A DNA stretch of 64,000 nucleotides from Heliopora coerulea (GCA_030142905.1 JASJOG010000070.1:1049501-1113500), one strand, 5' to 3'. Shown: positions 1 through 12,079, counted from the stretch's first letter. Notes: generated by a model not told the origin, from the letters alone. Numbers and translations are program-made.

Positions 1-550
1 AGGGAGGAAACTGTTAGCCAAATAACGGCAGAATGCAAGAAATTAGCACAAAACCAGAACGAGAACTGGAGACATGACAAGGCTACTCATGTGATCCATT
101 GGAATTTATGCAAAAAATTCGATCTTCCATGCAAAGAAACCTGGTATGATCATTCCCCAGAATCAGTGTTGGAAAATGACCAAGTGAAGGTGTTGTGGGA
201 CTTCAAAATTCAGACAGATCTCCATTTAGATCATAACAGACTTGATAATTTTGTATTAGAATAAAAAGAAAGAGTGTGTTACATTATCGATGTGACATGT
301 CCTCTCGGTATGCGAGTGTTAGAAAAGGAACGGGAAAAGATTGACGACTATCAAGATCTGAAGTTTGAAGTTCAAAAGATCTGGAGCTGCAGAAGGGTAC
401 CTATTATCCCAATTATAATTGGAGCGCTTGGGACTATCAGTAAGAATTTGAAGACATGGTAAGATAGGACTGTATGGGAACACTGCTTTACTTCAAAAGT
501 CTTGTTTGTTGGGCACAGCAAAGATTCTGCGCAGAGTACTGGACACCTAA
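1..550 (+). pseudogene. LINE ORF C-terminus (restriction-like endonuclease type)
   Basis: Frame 1 is open from the window edge to 462 except for a TAA at 262-264. A one-base frame change near 462 then leads to a second stretch ending at the TAA at 548-550. The order of motifs (an HWNLC/WYDH segment, a VLWDF segment, an acidic IIDV strand followed by KE..K and an IPIIIGALG segment) is that of the C-terminal region of non-LTR retrotransposons with a restriction-like endonuclease (R2/NeSL-like), which nick the target DNA for target-primed reverse transcription. The RPD motif is altered to RLD. The reverse transcriptase part lies left of the window. Dead copy; the exact clade is not certain. Confidence 0.6.
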
Positions 551-623
551 GGCTACGAGATGTAGCTTGATGTTCTGGGAAACAACAATACCACCGATAA
601 TAATATTTGGTGTGAAATTTGAA

Positions 624-1140
624 AATAATAATAAATAATAAATAATAAATAATAAATAATAAATAATAAATAATAAATAATAAATAATAAATAATAAATA
701 ATAAATAATAAATAATAAATAATAAATAATAAATAATAAATAATAAATAATAAATAATAAATAATAAATAATAAATAATAAATAATAAATAATAAATAAT
801 AAATAATAAATAATAAATAATAAATAATAAATAATAAATAATAAATAATAAATAATAAATAATAAATAATAAATAATAAATAATAAATAATAAATAATAA
901 ATAATAAATAATAAATAATAAATAATAAATAATAAATAATAAATAATAAATAATAAATAATAAATAATAAATAATAAATAATAAATAATAAATAATAAAT
1001 AATAAATAATAAATAATAAATAATAAATAATAAATAATAAATAATAAATAATAAATAATAAATAATAAATAATAAATAATAAATAATAAATAATAGATAA
1101 TAAATAATAGATAATAAATAATAAATAATAAATAATAATA
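624..1140. repeat. Heptanucleotide tandem array (AATAAAT)n
   Basis: About 70 nearly perfect copies of a 7-bp A/T unit, with a few G variants near the right end (about 1095-1115). Because 7 is not a multiple of 3 the array is open in several minus-strand frames and yields artificial YYLLFII repeats; these are not genes. It lies directly behind the dead LINE tail and may have grown from that element's A/T-rich 3' end. Confidence 0.95.
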
Positions 1141-1247
1141 CGTTCTCAATGAAAGTCTCGGTTCTCCAAATAATGTTACGGCCAAACATCTAACGGTAAT
1201 ATGAACATTAGGCTAATCTTGCTCTTTTCGAAATAATTTTTGTTTAC

Positions 1248-1517
1248 CTTTTCCTGGAAACAGAATCAAATCTTTCATGACCCATCTGAAACAAGGGAAA
1301 ATGTAAACACGATCTTGGCTTGAACTTATTATTGTAATTTTGTTGGCAAACCAGTCGGGATCTTGCCAAAAGCCACCTCCTTGATCTGAGTGCAGCTCAA
1401 TCAGGTGAATATCTCCGACGTCAAAAGCTTCCACTTCGTAGGTGTCCTTCTGTCCGGCTTCAAAGTCGTTATGGAACCATGTATCGAGTGGCAAATTGTC
1501 CGTACGGCCTTTGGAAC
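1248..1517 (-). CDS. Lipoxygenase gene A, PLAT-domain exon
   Basis: A 270-bp exon on the minus strand. Acceptor: TTTAACTTTAAG before 1517. Donor: AAG followed by GTAAAC after 1248. It encodes the second half of a PLAT/LH2 beta-sandwich: GSKGRTD, then WFHNDFEAGQKDTY, FDVGDIHLIELHSD, DPDWF and FPCFRWVMKDLILFPGKG. This matches the membrane- and calcium-binding PLAT domain at the N-terminus of coral 8R-lipoxygenase and of the allene oxide synthase-lipoxygenase fusion, where it docks the enzyme on membranes that supply arachidonate. Upstream and downstream exons were not found; the catalytic exons of this gene should lie left of the window. It is downstream of the catalytic exons at 33-35 kb on the same strand, so it belongs to a separate tandem gene copy. 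No frame damage. Confidence 0.85.
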
Positions 1518-3843
1518 CTTAAAGTTAAACAATTTAATAAATTATGAATTACTATTTGAAAAGAATATAGTTTTGAAAATTAACTTAATTCTGGCAGAAA
1601 TGGTTAATTCGCCAAGTTCTTGTATTAAAAGTCTTTCTTTAAGTATACTGTTTCCAATATGAGCGACCTTGTTCTATCGCATGTAACGTAATAAAGTCGA
1701 GGTGAAGGCGAGAGATTTTGTATTCCTCACAATATCGACCAAATGACTGAAGTTCTTGTGACACAAATAGTTGTAAAAATTTACATTTCCAGGAGTGGAT
1801 CCAGCCTAAAATCTGATGGGTGCTTAATCTCAAAATAAGAAATCCAATTGGGTGGTTTTATCACCTCCTGACTTTAAAACCATTATTTTGAATTCAGAGG
1901 TTTGGAGACAATAATTTGATGTTTGCTTTAGTTCTGTAGTTGTAGTCCGTGATAATAGCAGCATTCTTATCTTCCCCTTCTAACGCCATTAGAGCTGTGC
2001 CAGACAAGGTCATGGCAATGTACGTTTGCCAGAATTGAAAATGCTCCTGTTCCTGCAAGATGCGACGACCTAACAATCTGCATGATCGTAAAACTCTATT
2101 CGTAAGGCAACACAGAGAGAGTGCACAAGCCCAGAGAACAGACATTATAAAGGCAGTTTCTGATTCCGAAACTTTGAAAGAGAGAAAGCCAAGTCAACCT
2201 TCATTTAAACTTTACCGCTTGGAAACCCGACAGGAAGGTTGGAATTCTGTCACATCAGGTGGTGGAATTTGTAGGGCCAATTTTTACAAATATTTAACAG
2301 CTGCAAAGTCTCAAAGAAATATTACGTGCGGTTCCGGGATGATGATGTGCAAAATTTCGTGTTTCGGAAAGGATCTTACTGGCTCGGAGAGAAATTTTAA
2401 ACAAATTGATCTAAATGATTTATCCTGCAATGCCCGACAAATTTTTTCATTGAATTACAGCGTGTTTCAACTTCTTGAGGAGATAATACAATACTATGTG
2501 TCATCTGATTCCCCGTGAAAACCTTTGGGCTCGCCGACTGCGGTTTGAACAAATTGGCATAAAAAATTAAATGTTGTAAATGCTTACTTAGTTAAGCCAA
2601 CATTGGCTACCTGAGATTACTGATTAGTTTAACATTTGTCGGGAACGAATGAGACGCCTTGGTTCAAGAAAATCTGTGTAAAAGAATTATCAAATCCCGA
2701 TCTAACTGAACATAAAGCCATCACATATAGTGTTAATGTATAAATTAGAACCTAACACATGTATTTTTGTCTCAAATCTTCCCCTTGCCTTGTGCAAGTG
2801 TATAACATGATTGGTTAATATTATACATTAACGAAAATTCCGTCGTTCAATTCGAATCATGGTGCACCGCTTCTGCTTGTTAAGTTGTTTCATAAACGAA
2901 ACAATGCCCATGTAATATTGTGTTCAGTTAGGACTCTTCGGTTCTGTCTCGCTCAAAAGGCGGCGTGCAGTGAATTCCAGTCAGTATTAACACCAGCCAA
3001 GATCAAAATACATAATAAAAATTTACATTTTAAGGCAATTACGAGGCGGACTCGTTACACTTGTTCAATTCTGTTCATTTCGCTGTTTGTAACATATGCA
3101 GTTGCTTTGCTTACCTCGCTTGACGCAAATCCCTCAAACGATTCTTATCACTCTTGGCAAATTGCAGATGGGCAAATTCCAAATGAGCAAACCCGCAGCA
3201 ATTATGAGTTTAACGTTTGGCCAAATGGATTACGCACGAATTCTTCCAGAGCGGCAGAAACTTCGTTAAACCAAACAATTTTCATACGCTTAAGATTTAC
3301 TTTCACCTTTCAAGTTTGACAATGACGGGACGCACTCGAGATTGTTCTAGTTCGCTCAAATACCAACACAATGTATCATTTTGAAATTTGAATTGGCGAC
3401 AAAATGAGAAAACAAATTTTATTGGCTCTACTTAATTACGGGTACTCACTTTCGCCGGAGCACCTCTGAACGAGTCTTCTTATTGCATGTGCCTAATCAG
3501 AGATGCTCCCGCCAAAACTAAGCCCCCTTTGAAATGGCGCGATAGACGTGAACAAATGCGGTTCGCGTAAGCCCGTGTGTATTGCCCTGAGGAATGCCAC
3601 TCAAGTTATTTGAGATTCGAATGAAATAAAACACCTGAAATTTGTTTTCGAGTTCGACTAAGTTGATCGATATATGATCTGTTTAATAATTTTAGTCATT
3701 CTGATCGTTTAAAGGAAACCATTAGTGTCACTTAAGTTTGAGAAACGCCAGCGAGTTCAAGTGTTTCGACATGGTCGTACCATGATTCTTAAAATCTGAC
3801 GGGTGCTTGAGCTTCCTTCGCACCCCTTTGGATCCGTCCAATG
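1518..3843. other. No recognisable gene
   Basis: Intron or intergenic sequence 5' of the PLAT exon. Short open frames on both strands (for example 2060-2518 and 2885-3319 on +) show no domain, no convincing splice signals and no repeat partner in the window. The first half of the PLAT domain was looked for here on the minus strand and not recognised. Confidence 0.5.
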
Positions 3844-5245
3844 TGGGATAGGCTCAAATGTCGAGTGAGCACCAATTCCATGAGTGTCACTGTTTACAGC
3901 TTGAATATTCATAAGGAAGGTTAAGGTTTTCACTTTGTATTCGACAAGATTTGCGAGCTGCATCAAGTTGACACAAGAAGATGTTCACAGGAACCATCTG
4001 CGGAGTATTGAACCGTAAGTAAACTTGTTATTCCGTTGTGTAATTTTATTTCAAGAGGAACGTTTTGATGTCTATATGCTTGTCTACTCTGCTTGGAGAG
4101 TTTCTGGATACAATGGAGTTAATAGAGAATTTGTTTCAAATCGTAGGCTTTTTCAAGATGAGTACACTAATGAGCGGAATTTCTATCGACGAAGTTCAAA
4201 CGTGGCATGTCACTGCTTTAAAAGATTAATTTAAGAAACCTTAAAGTGAGTGGCAAGAAAGCTGAACTGGTAGCCCGTGTGTTTGTTTCATACGAGTTGG
4301 GTATTTCGGTGTGCCTTACTACCATCCAAAGAACATGGAACAAAGAAGATGAAAAATTGAAACTGTTAAAAAAGCCAGAACGTTTATATCCTATCCGTTG
4401 TTGCTGAAAGGTGGTCTTGTCTTAAAGTTTTGGCCTCTCTCTCCTGGCATTCAGGAAACAATATTTCGATTCCGTTGGATGTATTATGCATGAAACTTCC
4501 TATAGCCAACCAGAGACACACAGCGATATACTTTGCTTTTCTTATACTCATTCAGTATGCGTTGGTGCAGGTGTGTACCTTTATCCTGGTTGATCGGAAA
4601 TAAAGAATACTGAAGTCTCTCAGAAATATGGGAGGCCAAGATTGCATACTCTTGGTTTCCCCAAACCACAATCTGATAAACAACAACGGATCTGGAAATA
4701 AACTTTCTGGCATTTTTAACAGTTTCAATTTTTCATCTTCTTTGTTCCATGTTCTTTGAACGTTAGGAATGCACACCGAAATACCCAACTCGTATGAAAC
4801 AAACACACGGGCTACCAGTTCAGCTTTCCTGCCACTCACTTTAAGGTTTCTTAAATTAATCTTTTAAAGCAGTGACATGCCACGTTTGAACTTCGTCGAT
4901 AGAAATTCCGCTCATTAGTGTACTCATCTTGAAAAAGCCTACGATTTGAAACAAATTCTCTATTAACTCCATTGTATCCAGAAACTCTCCAAGCAGAGTA
5001 GACAAGCATATAGACATCAAAACGTTCCTCTTGAAATAAAATTACACAACGGAATAACAAGTTTACTTACGGTTCAATACTCCGCAGATGGTTCCTGTGA
5101 ACATCTTCTTGTGCCAATTTGATGCAGCTCACAAATCTTGTCGAATACAAAGCGAAAACCTTAACCTTCCTTATGAATATTCAAGCTGTAAACAGTGACG
5201 CTCATGAAATTGGTGCTCACTTGACCTTTGAGTCTATCCCACACT
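3844..5245. repeat. Long inverted repeat, arms about 570 bp
   Basis: The left arm (about 3844-4412) is the reverse complement of the right arm (about 4675-5245), with a spacer of about 262 bp. The inner parts (about 4025-4250 against 4851-5060) look identical; the outer parts differ at scattered bases and by small gaps. Such a structure comes from a foldback element or from inverted insertion of two copies of the same repeat, and its transcript would fold into a long hairpin. Confidence 0.9.
4484..4915 (-). pseudogene. SAP-domain protein fragment (transposon-associated type)
   Basis: On the minus strand from an ATG at 4915 the reading shows ISIDEVQTWHVTALKD, a one-base frame change, then KVSGRKAELVARVF. 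That is the helix-turn-helix of a SAP domain, a DNA-binding motif. It is followed by a segment with FPDPL, SWPPIF and LNEYKKSKVYR, which resembles the region after the SAP domain in multi-copy SAP/SWIM-type proteins of cnidarian genomes. The frame changes again near 4660. The reverse-complement copy in the other arm (4170-4412, + strand) carries the same beginning and the same break, so the damage predates the duplication. Function unknown. Confidence 0.5.
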
Positions 5246-7586
5246 GCACCACGCACGTTGCGGAACTCTTGATGCTTGTATTCAACTGTGAGAGCAAGTA
5301 TAACGAAGTATAGTTCCAGTCTTTTTAGAGTTCATTGATCCGAACTGATTTTATACATCAGGATGTTCCAAATCATGCTCCAGCCGTGGGCGTGAACGTT
5401 GTGGTGCTGCATGGGCTAACATTTCTTTGTCCAATTGTGTTAATTGGACGAATGTTTCATTTCTATCAAACATTTTGCCTGAAAAAATTACGGTGTTAGT
5501 CCCTTTTCATATTTACGAGCAAAAAAGTTCGAGCAAAGTTTTTCAACAAAGTTTGAACGTTTAGGTCTCGTTTCATTTTTACAGTTTCATAAACTTGTGT
5601 TAAGGAGCTCTTTATTTTATCCAGATGATTTGTGCATTTTCTCATGACATTTTGCTCTGTACTAATAGAGACTTTAAGATTGTGGGACAACGGCAATGCC
5701 AACTATGATCGGAAGAGATCGATATGATGGGAAACGGTGAATTAGCGCATTTTTGACATTGCCACAAGGCGTCCAATACTCGAAATTTTTCGGTTTGGAG
5801 TTGTGACTGTGACGTGAGAACGTTGGTTAAAATTACTGCAATATTTTTACTTATTTCTAGTTTCACAACTATCGGAAGTAGCAAACAATTGATACAGAAT
5901 GCATTTACATATAAGTCAATATACTTCATCGCTTAATCTACGAGTATTTGCTCTTACGCACAGCGCCATTCTTTGGTTGTGGGTGAAATTTTTTGTGGTC
6001 TTTGTGAGAGTGCTCAGAATTTGAAGATCTATAGCAGTCACAGAGCAATAAAAACTCCTTTTCGACTTTGAATTCTTCCAGTACAGCATCCGGTTATAAT
6101 CACGAGCGGATTTTAAAAATGCCATTTTAACAAATTAATAACAGCCGCACCCACGAAGGCGTTCTCTCCCCAGCCTCTTCACGGTTTTGACGTTGACATT
6201 GGCGTGGCCGTAGCTCGATCTGAAAATTCCTATGGAGTGTTTGATGAACGTTATTGTGATTTGATCAAGGATAACTTCAACAGAGCAATTTATTTCTTTT
6301 GAATTTGCCTTTGGCATTATTAACGAAATTTGATAAGCCTAAGTGAAACTTGAAAAATCGTTTACTAATTTACAAATTGGCCAAATAAACTCAGTTTTCC
6401 CTGATACAAGTAAAAATGACCATGGTCGGTACTAGTTCTCAAAGATATGAATAATTCGTGAATAAATAACAACAGAAATTATGTTTAATCAGTGTTCTCA
6501 ATAGAAAAAGTAAAGTTAAGAGGTATTTAGCTTTTCATGCAAAATTTTTTATTCTTTTGTTCTCTGTTCTCTTTTGTTTTTTTCTTTCTTCTTTTGTAGG
6601 ATCTTTCGGTATAATTTGTTTTTCAAATGACAACGGTATGCTCGAAAGGGTTCAACCTATAGGTAAATCTCATAAGTGACATGAAGTTTCATAGGCGAAT
6701 CTTGAACTTTAAGTTCGAGTTTTTCTCCGTATAGATGTTTTGTGGTACAGGAAAGAATGAAAATGGACACTAGACAGTTAAAAAGTTGAGAAAATAACTA
6801 AAGTTGAATTAAAATATACAAATCCTACACAAAAGCATTAAAATATTAACTTTCAATATGAATTATTTCATAGCCTTATTCATGATAAGAAATTCAAAAA
6901 TAGAAAAGTTCACTTTCTATGAGAACGGTCCCTGGAAACACGTTCAGCTGATTCAGGTCACCACTTACTAAATGTGTGATAACTATGTTGTTGGCATTGC
7001 TGTGTGTTGATATGAGTGCAACTTGAGAGAGACTTAAAAATTTTTTATGAACAAACATGTAAAATAAAATAAACACTTCTGTTGGAGGACGACATTTTTA
7101 TCGCCCATTTTGAGTAAACTGGTAAACAAAACAGGTTTACTCTGGTAAACAAAACAGGTTTGCACTAAATCATATTGACTTGAACCAGGTTAACCAAAGA
7201 TTAACCAATGAAAAATCTGAAAATAATCCAAACGAAATCCTAAACCCTACCCTAACCATTACTCTAGTTTAATCTGAAACTTAACCTACGTCTATCCCTA
7301 CAACAAATAGAAAAGAGTAAAATTACCAATTTGAGAAACCTAGTTTAGATCAATGATATCTAGTGTTTTTCTTAAAAGGGGACTGGGGAGACATGGAAAA
7401 ACATTGAGGATCAGTGATCCTGTAGTTCTACCTATTAAATTATTGGTTTATTCTTTACATTTAGAATCGACGAGGCTGTAAACTAAGTTCCAGACAAGGT
7501 ATAAGGTTGAACTAGCTGAATCTTTGGCTTAAAATCCTTAATCCCTTAGGACAGCAAAAACCAATACCAGCCGACAATTTGAAAAA
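5246..7586. other. No recognisable gene
   Basis: A/T-rich DNA with short minus-strand open frames (5496-6317) that show no domain. Nothing else seen except short homopolymer-rich tracts around 6540-6600. Confidence 0.5.
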
Positions 7587-7727
7587 GTATAAAACAAAAC
7601 ATAATTCGAAGATCAGCATCTTGACAAATCCAAGATATGGATTGAAACAAGACGAGAAATGTCTTGTTTCAATCCATATCTTGGATTTCCCAAGATGCTG
7701 ATCTTCGGATTATGTTTTGTTTTATAC
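7587..7727. repeat. Near-perfect hairpin, 67-bp arms, 7-nt loop
   Basis: Arms 7587-7653 and 7661-7727 pair at about 64 of 67 positions around the loop GAGAAAT. There is no room for a gene. It could be a very short foldback transposon relic, a recent inverted duplication, or a hairpin precursor of small RNAs. Confidence 0.9.
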
Positions 7728-8408
7728 CTTAGGACAGCGTTGGAAAATAAGAATAACGTAAAAGGTCCGCGCAGTTTCGAACTCAGTTTTTGCTCTTTTT
7801 TGCCAAACAATTCATCCTTTTCGCTATTGTAGGTCGCCAGAAACAGCTTTGACAAAAGCTGTATTATTGAGGTATGTACTCAATCGAAGCCGAAGGCCAA
7901 GAACTTCTAGGGAATTCCGGGGACATGGTCCTCCAAGAAATTTTCAAAAACTGAGGACTTTGAAACGGTGTTTCCTTCATTCTAGAACTACTTTGATCTA
8001 CAGATATGCATAGAAAATCATGTGTCGTATTTGCTAGAATGTCGTATTTCCTTGAGTCGTTGCCTTCAAACAGTCTATTTAATAGTAACTGGCTTTCGAA
8101 AACAATGCAACTACTTCTATCATCCAGACATCGATCAGTATTTAGTCTATCATCTAAAGATCACTCTCTATTTAGTATTTAGTTGAAGCATTTCGGAAAA
8201 ATTTGTTCCGAAAATTTATTGGTGCGACAAATCTCCAACTGCGACGACCCTGACTGTTGCGGCGGCGTTAACGCAGACAAAGTTGAGTTTCCTAACTCGT
8301 GTTGACAAATGTTAGGTTGATGTCCATGTAAATATGGTTAATTTTCTTTGTAATGTAAAACGTTGCACAGGTATAAGTTGAAATTTTTATTAAATAAAAG
8401 AACCAAAC
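7728..8408. other. No recognisable gene
   Basis: No domain-bearing reading frame, RNA gene or internal repeat seen. Confidence 0.5.
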
Positions 8409-8434
8409 GTTTTCGACTACATAGTCATCTTCAG
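8409..8434 (-). repeat. PLE end fragment with hammerhead-like core
   Basis: Reads CTGAAGAT, a 5-bp stem (GACTA/TAGTC), then GAAAACG on the minus strand. This is the same arrangement as the ends of the PLEs at 25, 31.7, 36.6, 58.9 and 62.3 kb. CTGAAGA deviates from the hammerhead core CTGATGA and there is an extra A after the stem, so it is probably not catalytic. No PLE coding sequence is next to it. Confidence 0.5.
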
Positions 8435-10029
8435 GGCTAAAAGAAATACATATAAAATACCGTCCAGAGGGCTGTGTAACTTATAGTATTAAGTTACTCC
8501 CTAAGGGAAAAGGTTACAATGAAAACTTTTTACCTGTTTATTAAAACTCGGATGCCTAAATTAATTAGCAGTCCCTCTGCGATTAAGCGTTTCTTGCTAA
8601 AATATTCAACATGCAGTTTTGTCCACATAAAAGAATGCTGGGGATGTTGTTTCACATGTCGGGCCGGCTCTGAGTTGTGGCGTCGGTTTTTATGTTCTGC
8701 GGTATACGTTTCGAGATTACGACTTCTTTGTCTTTGAAAACTGTTCGCTTTTATATGAACAATATATTGTCATGCATTAACCTTGTGGATATATAGGTAA
8801 GTTCCAACCAATCCCTTAGGATTCAAAAGACAATTATAAGGCAGCCATGTTGGTTCCACATACAATAGAAGTTAATGAGATTCTTTTGCGAAAGTTCATC
8901 CAAGATGGCTGCCATGGTGTTACATGCACACCACCTGTAGGTAGCTGTTGGTGACAGTAAGTGGCGTAGCCAGGATTTTCCTTAGTGGGGGGCATTTCCC
9001 AACAACGATAAACCAACAACCTACCACAAAGAGCTGAAAGGCCAATTCATTGCACCTCCCTCCCCAACTTGGTCTGGGTTAATTTTTGTGACCAATTCAA
9101 GAGGAAAGATCCCTTTTAATAAGTAGACTGCCCAACCTAATAAAAAATGATTGGTAAATTGATCGTTATTTTGCATTTGATTTTTTTATTAAAAAATGCT
9201 ACAGAAGTGAAAGACAAAGTATCGTAATTCCTTAGACTGAGACATGTTCATTTAGACAAAGTTCGACAAATCGGGTATTACTAACTTATTAAAAGGCAAA
9301 CAGACAAATTTATGTCCTGTTCATTCCGTCGACTTATTCACCACTAGCACCATTTTTAACTGGGTAGCCGAAAAATATCAGCACTATTAGAATTTGACGA
9401 AAACATCTTCCTAAGCTTCTTGTTCCTAAAAACAGATGTCAAATCGGGATATTTCCTATCCCAACAGCATATTGGTTGGGATTTAGGATAATCCCGACAA
9501 AACTGGGATAGTTAGACATTCTGAATATGTAATAAAAAGCGCAAAAAATCTAACATGAATAAATTTCTTATGCAATGTAACACCTGAGGGGGGGGAGGAT
9601 TGTATCATGCCCCTTCTAAATACGCTAGTGGTTCGTGCGATAAACCATTTCTATGCATGTGCAGTTGATCTTGGCTGACGTTTATTTGGGCTGGCCCAAC
9701 ACTCGTAAGTCCAGACTATTGAACTCTAAAAAAGATTGGAACGATACCTGCAAACTGAATTTTGAAGCCAACGTGGACTCTGACATGTACGTCAATTTGC
9801 AGGTCATTCCAGCCCCCTTCGCGTTAAAACACGCAACCTGTTGCTAAAAACGTAACCTAAATCTCGGTTTTTTTTGACAATATTCATTTTTTTAATTCTA
9901 AGTAGGTAGAGGACAATGCCGGTAGGACTACATATTTGTCAGAATTAATTGTCAAATAAAACTAAAGGTTTTATATTTTTTTTTTTAACTCGCGTGTTTT
10001 TGACGTACATGACTGCCCCCATGTCGGCT
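8435..10029. other. Repeat-rich non-coding DNA
   Basis: No coding domain. At 8840-8940 there are inverted copies of GGCAGCCAT / ATGGCTGCC, typical of a small interspersed repeat, but its borders cannot be drawn. A TTTTTT-rich stretch precedes the truncated Crypton copy that starts at about 10030. Confidence 0.45.
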
Positions 10030-10841
10030 TCATTGGTAAAGTAGAATGAAGATTCTAGTTCATTCATCTCTGTACGACGATTATTTTTGAACATTTTGCA
10101 ATATTTAACCGGATAGCGTTCATGGTCAATTGTTTGAGAAGTGGGACAGAACACTCATCATCTAGAAGAGTTGTCCAGGCCATGACAGTCTTTGGATTCT
10201 TTCTCCGCTTTCCACACAAAGATTTCATCGCCTCAATCAGGATTTTTTCCCTATGAAATGCCGCGCCACTGAAGACGTTAAGATGTATTTCTGGCTCGGA
10301 ACAAAAATGCAAGGTAAACAGCCACCAGGTAACTCGCTGCAAAACTACTTGTTTTTGGTCACCAAATTATCCTTCGTCAAAACATTTGTCCGCTTCAGTC
10401 TTTCTCACTTCAAGAGTGATTTCTGTATGATGACCTTTACCGTATTCGATCGGTAATGCTTTCATCAGGAGTTTAAAACCTCTCAAGAAAGTTTAAAGTC
10501 GTCTGTGTGTAAATTTACCGTTAAACTCTTTGTGTTGAGGTGCCACTGAATGCTTAGTTGAAAATACGCAAGAGTTGCAGGTTTATACGCCATTTTTCTT
10601 TTTTATTGATGTTTTGCCTTGGAAAAAGTACGTCTTTTACTTCCCTCTTCTCGTTCTTCTTTCGACAAAACTTGCACAAAGTTTGCTTGTCGTATTTTGT
10701 TTTATGCTTTGTATTTTCCGATTTTTGGTCAGCAATAAAACTGCAGAATTCGTTCATGTTTTCTATGTTTACTTCATCGATTTCGTAATTCGTTTCATCT
10801 CCGTCACCAAAGTCTTGTACTTCCGGATGAATACTTAGCAT
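10030..10841 (-). pseudogene. Tyrosine recombinase of Crypton copy A
   Basis: From an ATG at 10841 the minus strand encodes an N-terminal SAM-like core-binding region (FIADQKSENTKHKT...CKFC) as in Crypton/KCTD1-like tyrosine recombinases. It then breaks, and after frame changes continues as WWLFTLHF, HERYPVKYCKMF and RTEMNELESSFYFTN, which belong to the catalytic part. The first catalytic Arg motif is ruined (LHFCSEPEIH where an R-x-R/E pattern is expected), and the HxxR and terminal Tyr motifs are cut off. Dead copy. Confidence 0.6.
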
Positions 10842-11455
10842 AAACCCTTATAGCAGATCTTAAAGACATTTGTAACCAACTTTGAGGTAACGTATAATTT
10901 ATCAATTTTTAAAGTCAAAAAAAATGTCAGAAAAATATTAAATCATGAGCTGTCCGTAATGCCGGTATCCGTTTGATAACCTATGAGAATGCTCCATTTT
11001 TTAGACGGAAAGTCTGGCCATCTAATAAAACAAGCTTTCGTTAAGGCAAAGTGAGTGAGAAGTCTAATTGGAAAATGACACGAATTACCATAAACCCGCA
11101 AGTAATTCGGGGTATTGATCCTATCATTCATTGTTTAATAATTTGATTGTAAGGATGGACACCTTAAAATTTGTTAAGCCGTTGAACGTTATTCTCGCCC
11201 AACTTTTTGTTTTAATAAAGCAGAATTGAAATTTTAAACGTAAATATGACTATAAGCAGTTTAAATATAAAATAATTGTTGTTTATTTGCGGCCAAATTC
11301 TGCGTGGATTTTTTTTATTGCATGTCCTCTTCCAGTTATAGTCTGGAGGATTTGTCTTTTTGAGAATTTTGAAAAATTATCATTGTTACTTGGATTCTCG
11401 AGAAATATATTGGAAGGGTGGGCGAGGGGTTGTTGCGTGCACGTATTTCTAGTCT
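10030..11455 (-). mobile_element. Crypton-like element, copy A (3' truncated)
   Basis: Aligns along its length with 12730-14190 (copy B). It comprises remnants of a tyrosine recombinase (10030-10841) and about 600 bp of 5' flank that ends in CGTATTTCTAG at about 11455. The other end of the element is missing; the match to copy B stops at about 10030. Cryptons move by tyrosine-recombinase action on circular intermediates. Confidence 0.65.
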
Positions 11456-11870
11456 AGGATTATCCCCTCACCCACCGCGCGAAGCGAGGTGCGAGGACCG
11501 AAGGCCCAAGCGAGCGAGGATACTAATCTCAACGTGCGTGGAGTCCTTTTACACCCGTGGTAATTAGGGAGAAAAAATTTCGCTTTGTGCATCCATCTTT
11601 GTATATATATATATATATATACTAGAAATACGTGAACGCAACAAACCCTCACCCACCCTTCCAATATATCTCTCGAGAATCCAAGTAACATTGATAATTT
11701 TTCAAAGTTGTCAAAAAGACAAATCGTCCTTACTATAACTGGAAGAGGGTATGCAATAAAAATAAAAAAATAAAAAAATAAAAAAAAGTCAACACAGCAT
11801 TTGACCCCAAATAAACAACAATCCAAACTGGAAATTATTTTATATTTAAACTACTTATAGTCATATTTAC
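11225..11870. repeat. Foldback formed by two opposed Crypton ends
   Basis: Left arm 11225-11455 and right arm about 11622-11870 are inverted copies of the Crypton 5' terminal region (TTGGATTCTCGAGAAATATATTGG; ACTAGAAATACGT at the inner ends). The 11456-11612 interior is a copy, inverted, of the small repeat at 11955-12075 and 20580-20690. The right arm is followed by a C/A and T/A microsatellite. Confidence 0.75.
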
Positions 11871-11879
11871 ATATTCATT

Positions 11880-11883
<4 letters not shown>

Positions 11884-11937
<54 letters not shown>
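11884..11937. repeat. (CA)n(TA)n microsatellite
   Basis: About 14 CA units run into about 13 TA units. Similar TA tracts sit at the same side of the small repeat copies at about 11600 and 20520-20555, so the tract is part of that repeat's structure. Confidence 0.9.
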
Positions 11938-11941
<4 letters not shown>

Positions 11942-11954
11942 CAGTATATAGATA

Positions 11955-12075
11955 CAAAGATACATACACAAAGCGAAAATTTTTCTCCCTAGTCACCACG
12001 AGTGTAAAAGGACTCCACGCACGTCGACATTAGTACCCTCGCACAGCACTTCGCGCAGTGGGTGAGAGGATAAAT
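11955..12075 (+). repeat. Small interspersed repeat with GTGGGTGAGAGGATAA end
   Basis: Shares its body (GCGAAAATTTTTCTCCCTAGTCACCACG ... AAAGGACTCCACGCACGTCGA ... CTTCGCGC) with 20580-20690 on + and with 11456-11612 on the minus strand. Each copy abuts a TA microsatellite on one side and a Crypton terminus on the other, so it may be the second terminal segment of the Crypton-like element rather than an independent repeat. Confidence 0.65.
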
Positions 12076-12079
12076 ATAT

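Noticed and set aside
624..1140. CRISPR array
   Set aside because: Uninterrupted simple repeat without spacers, in a eukaryotic context.
488..1189. Long minus-strand open frames of YYLLFII repeats
   Set aside because: Artefact of the 7-bp A/T array; no real protein.
1894..2145. First half of the PLAT domain upstream of the exon at 1.5 kb
   Set aside because: The minus-strand frame has a beta-strand-like segment but lacks the conserved GTD motif and a donor site in the right phase.
4025..5060. Two identical 69-residue open frames in opposite orientation
   Set aside because: They are the two arms of one inverted repeat; the frame is a shadow of the SAP-domain pseudogene frame.
10558..10838. 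Plus-strand hydrophobic open frames over Crypton copy A
   Set aside because: Antisense shadow of the recombinase N-terminal region; the same shadow appears in copy B.
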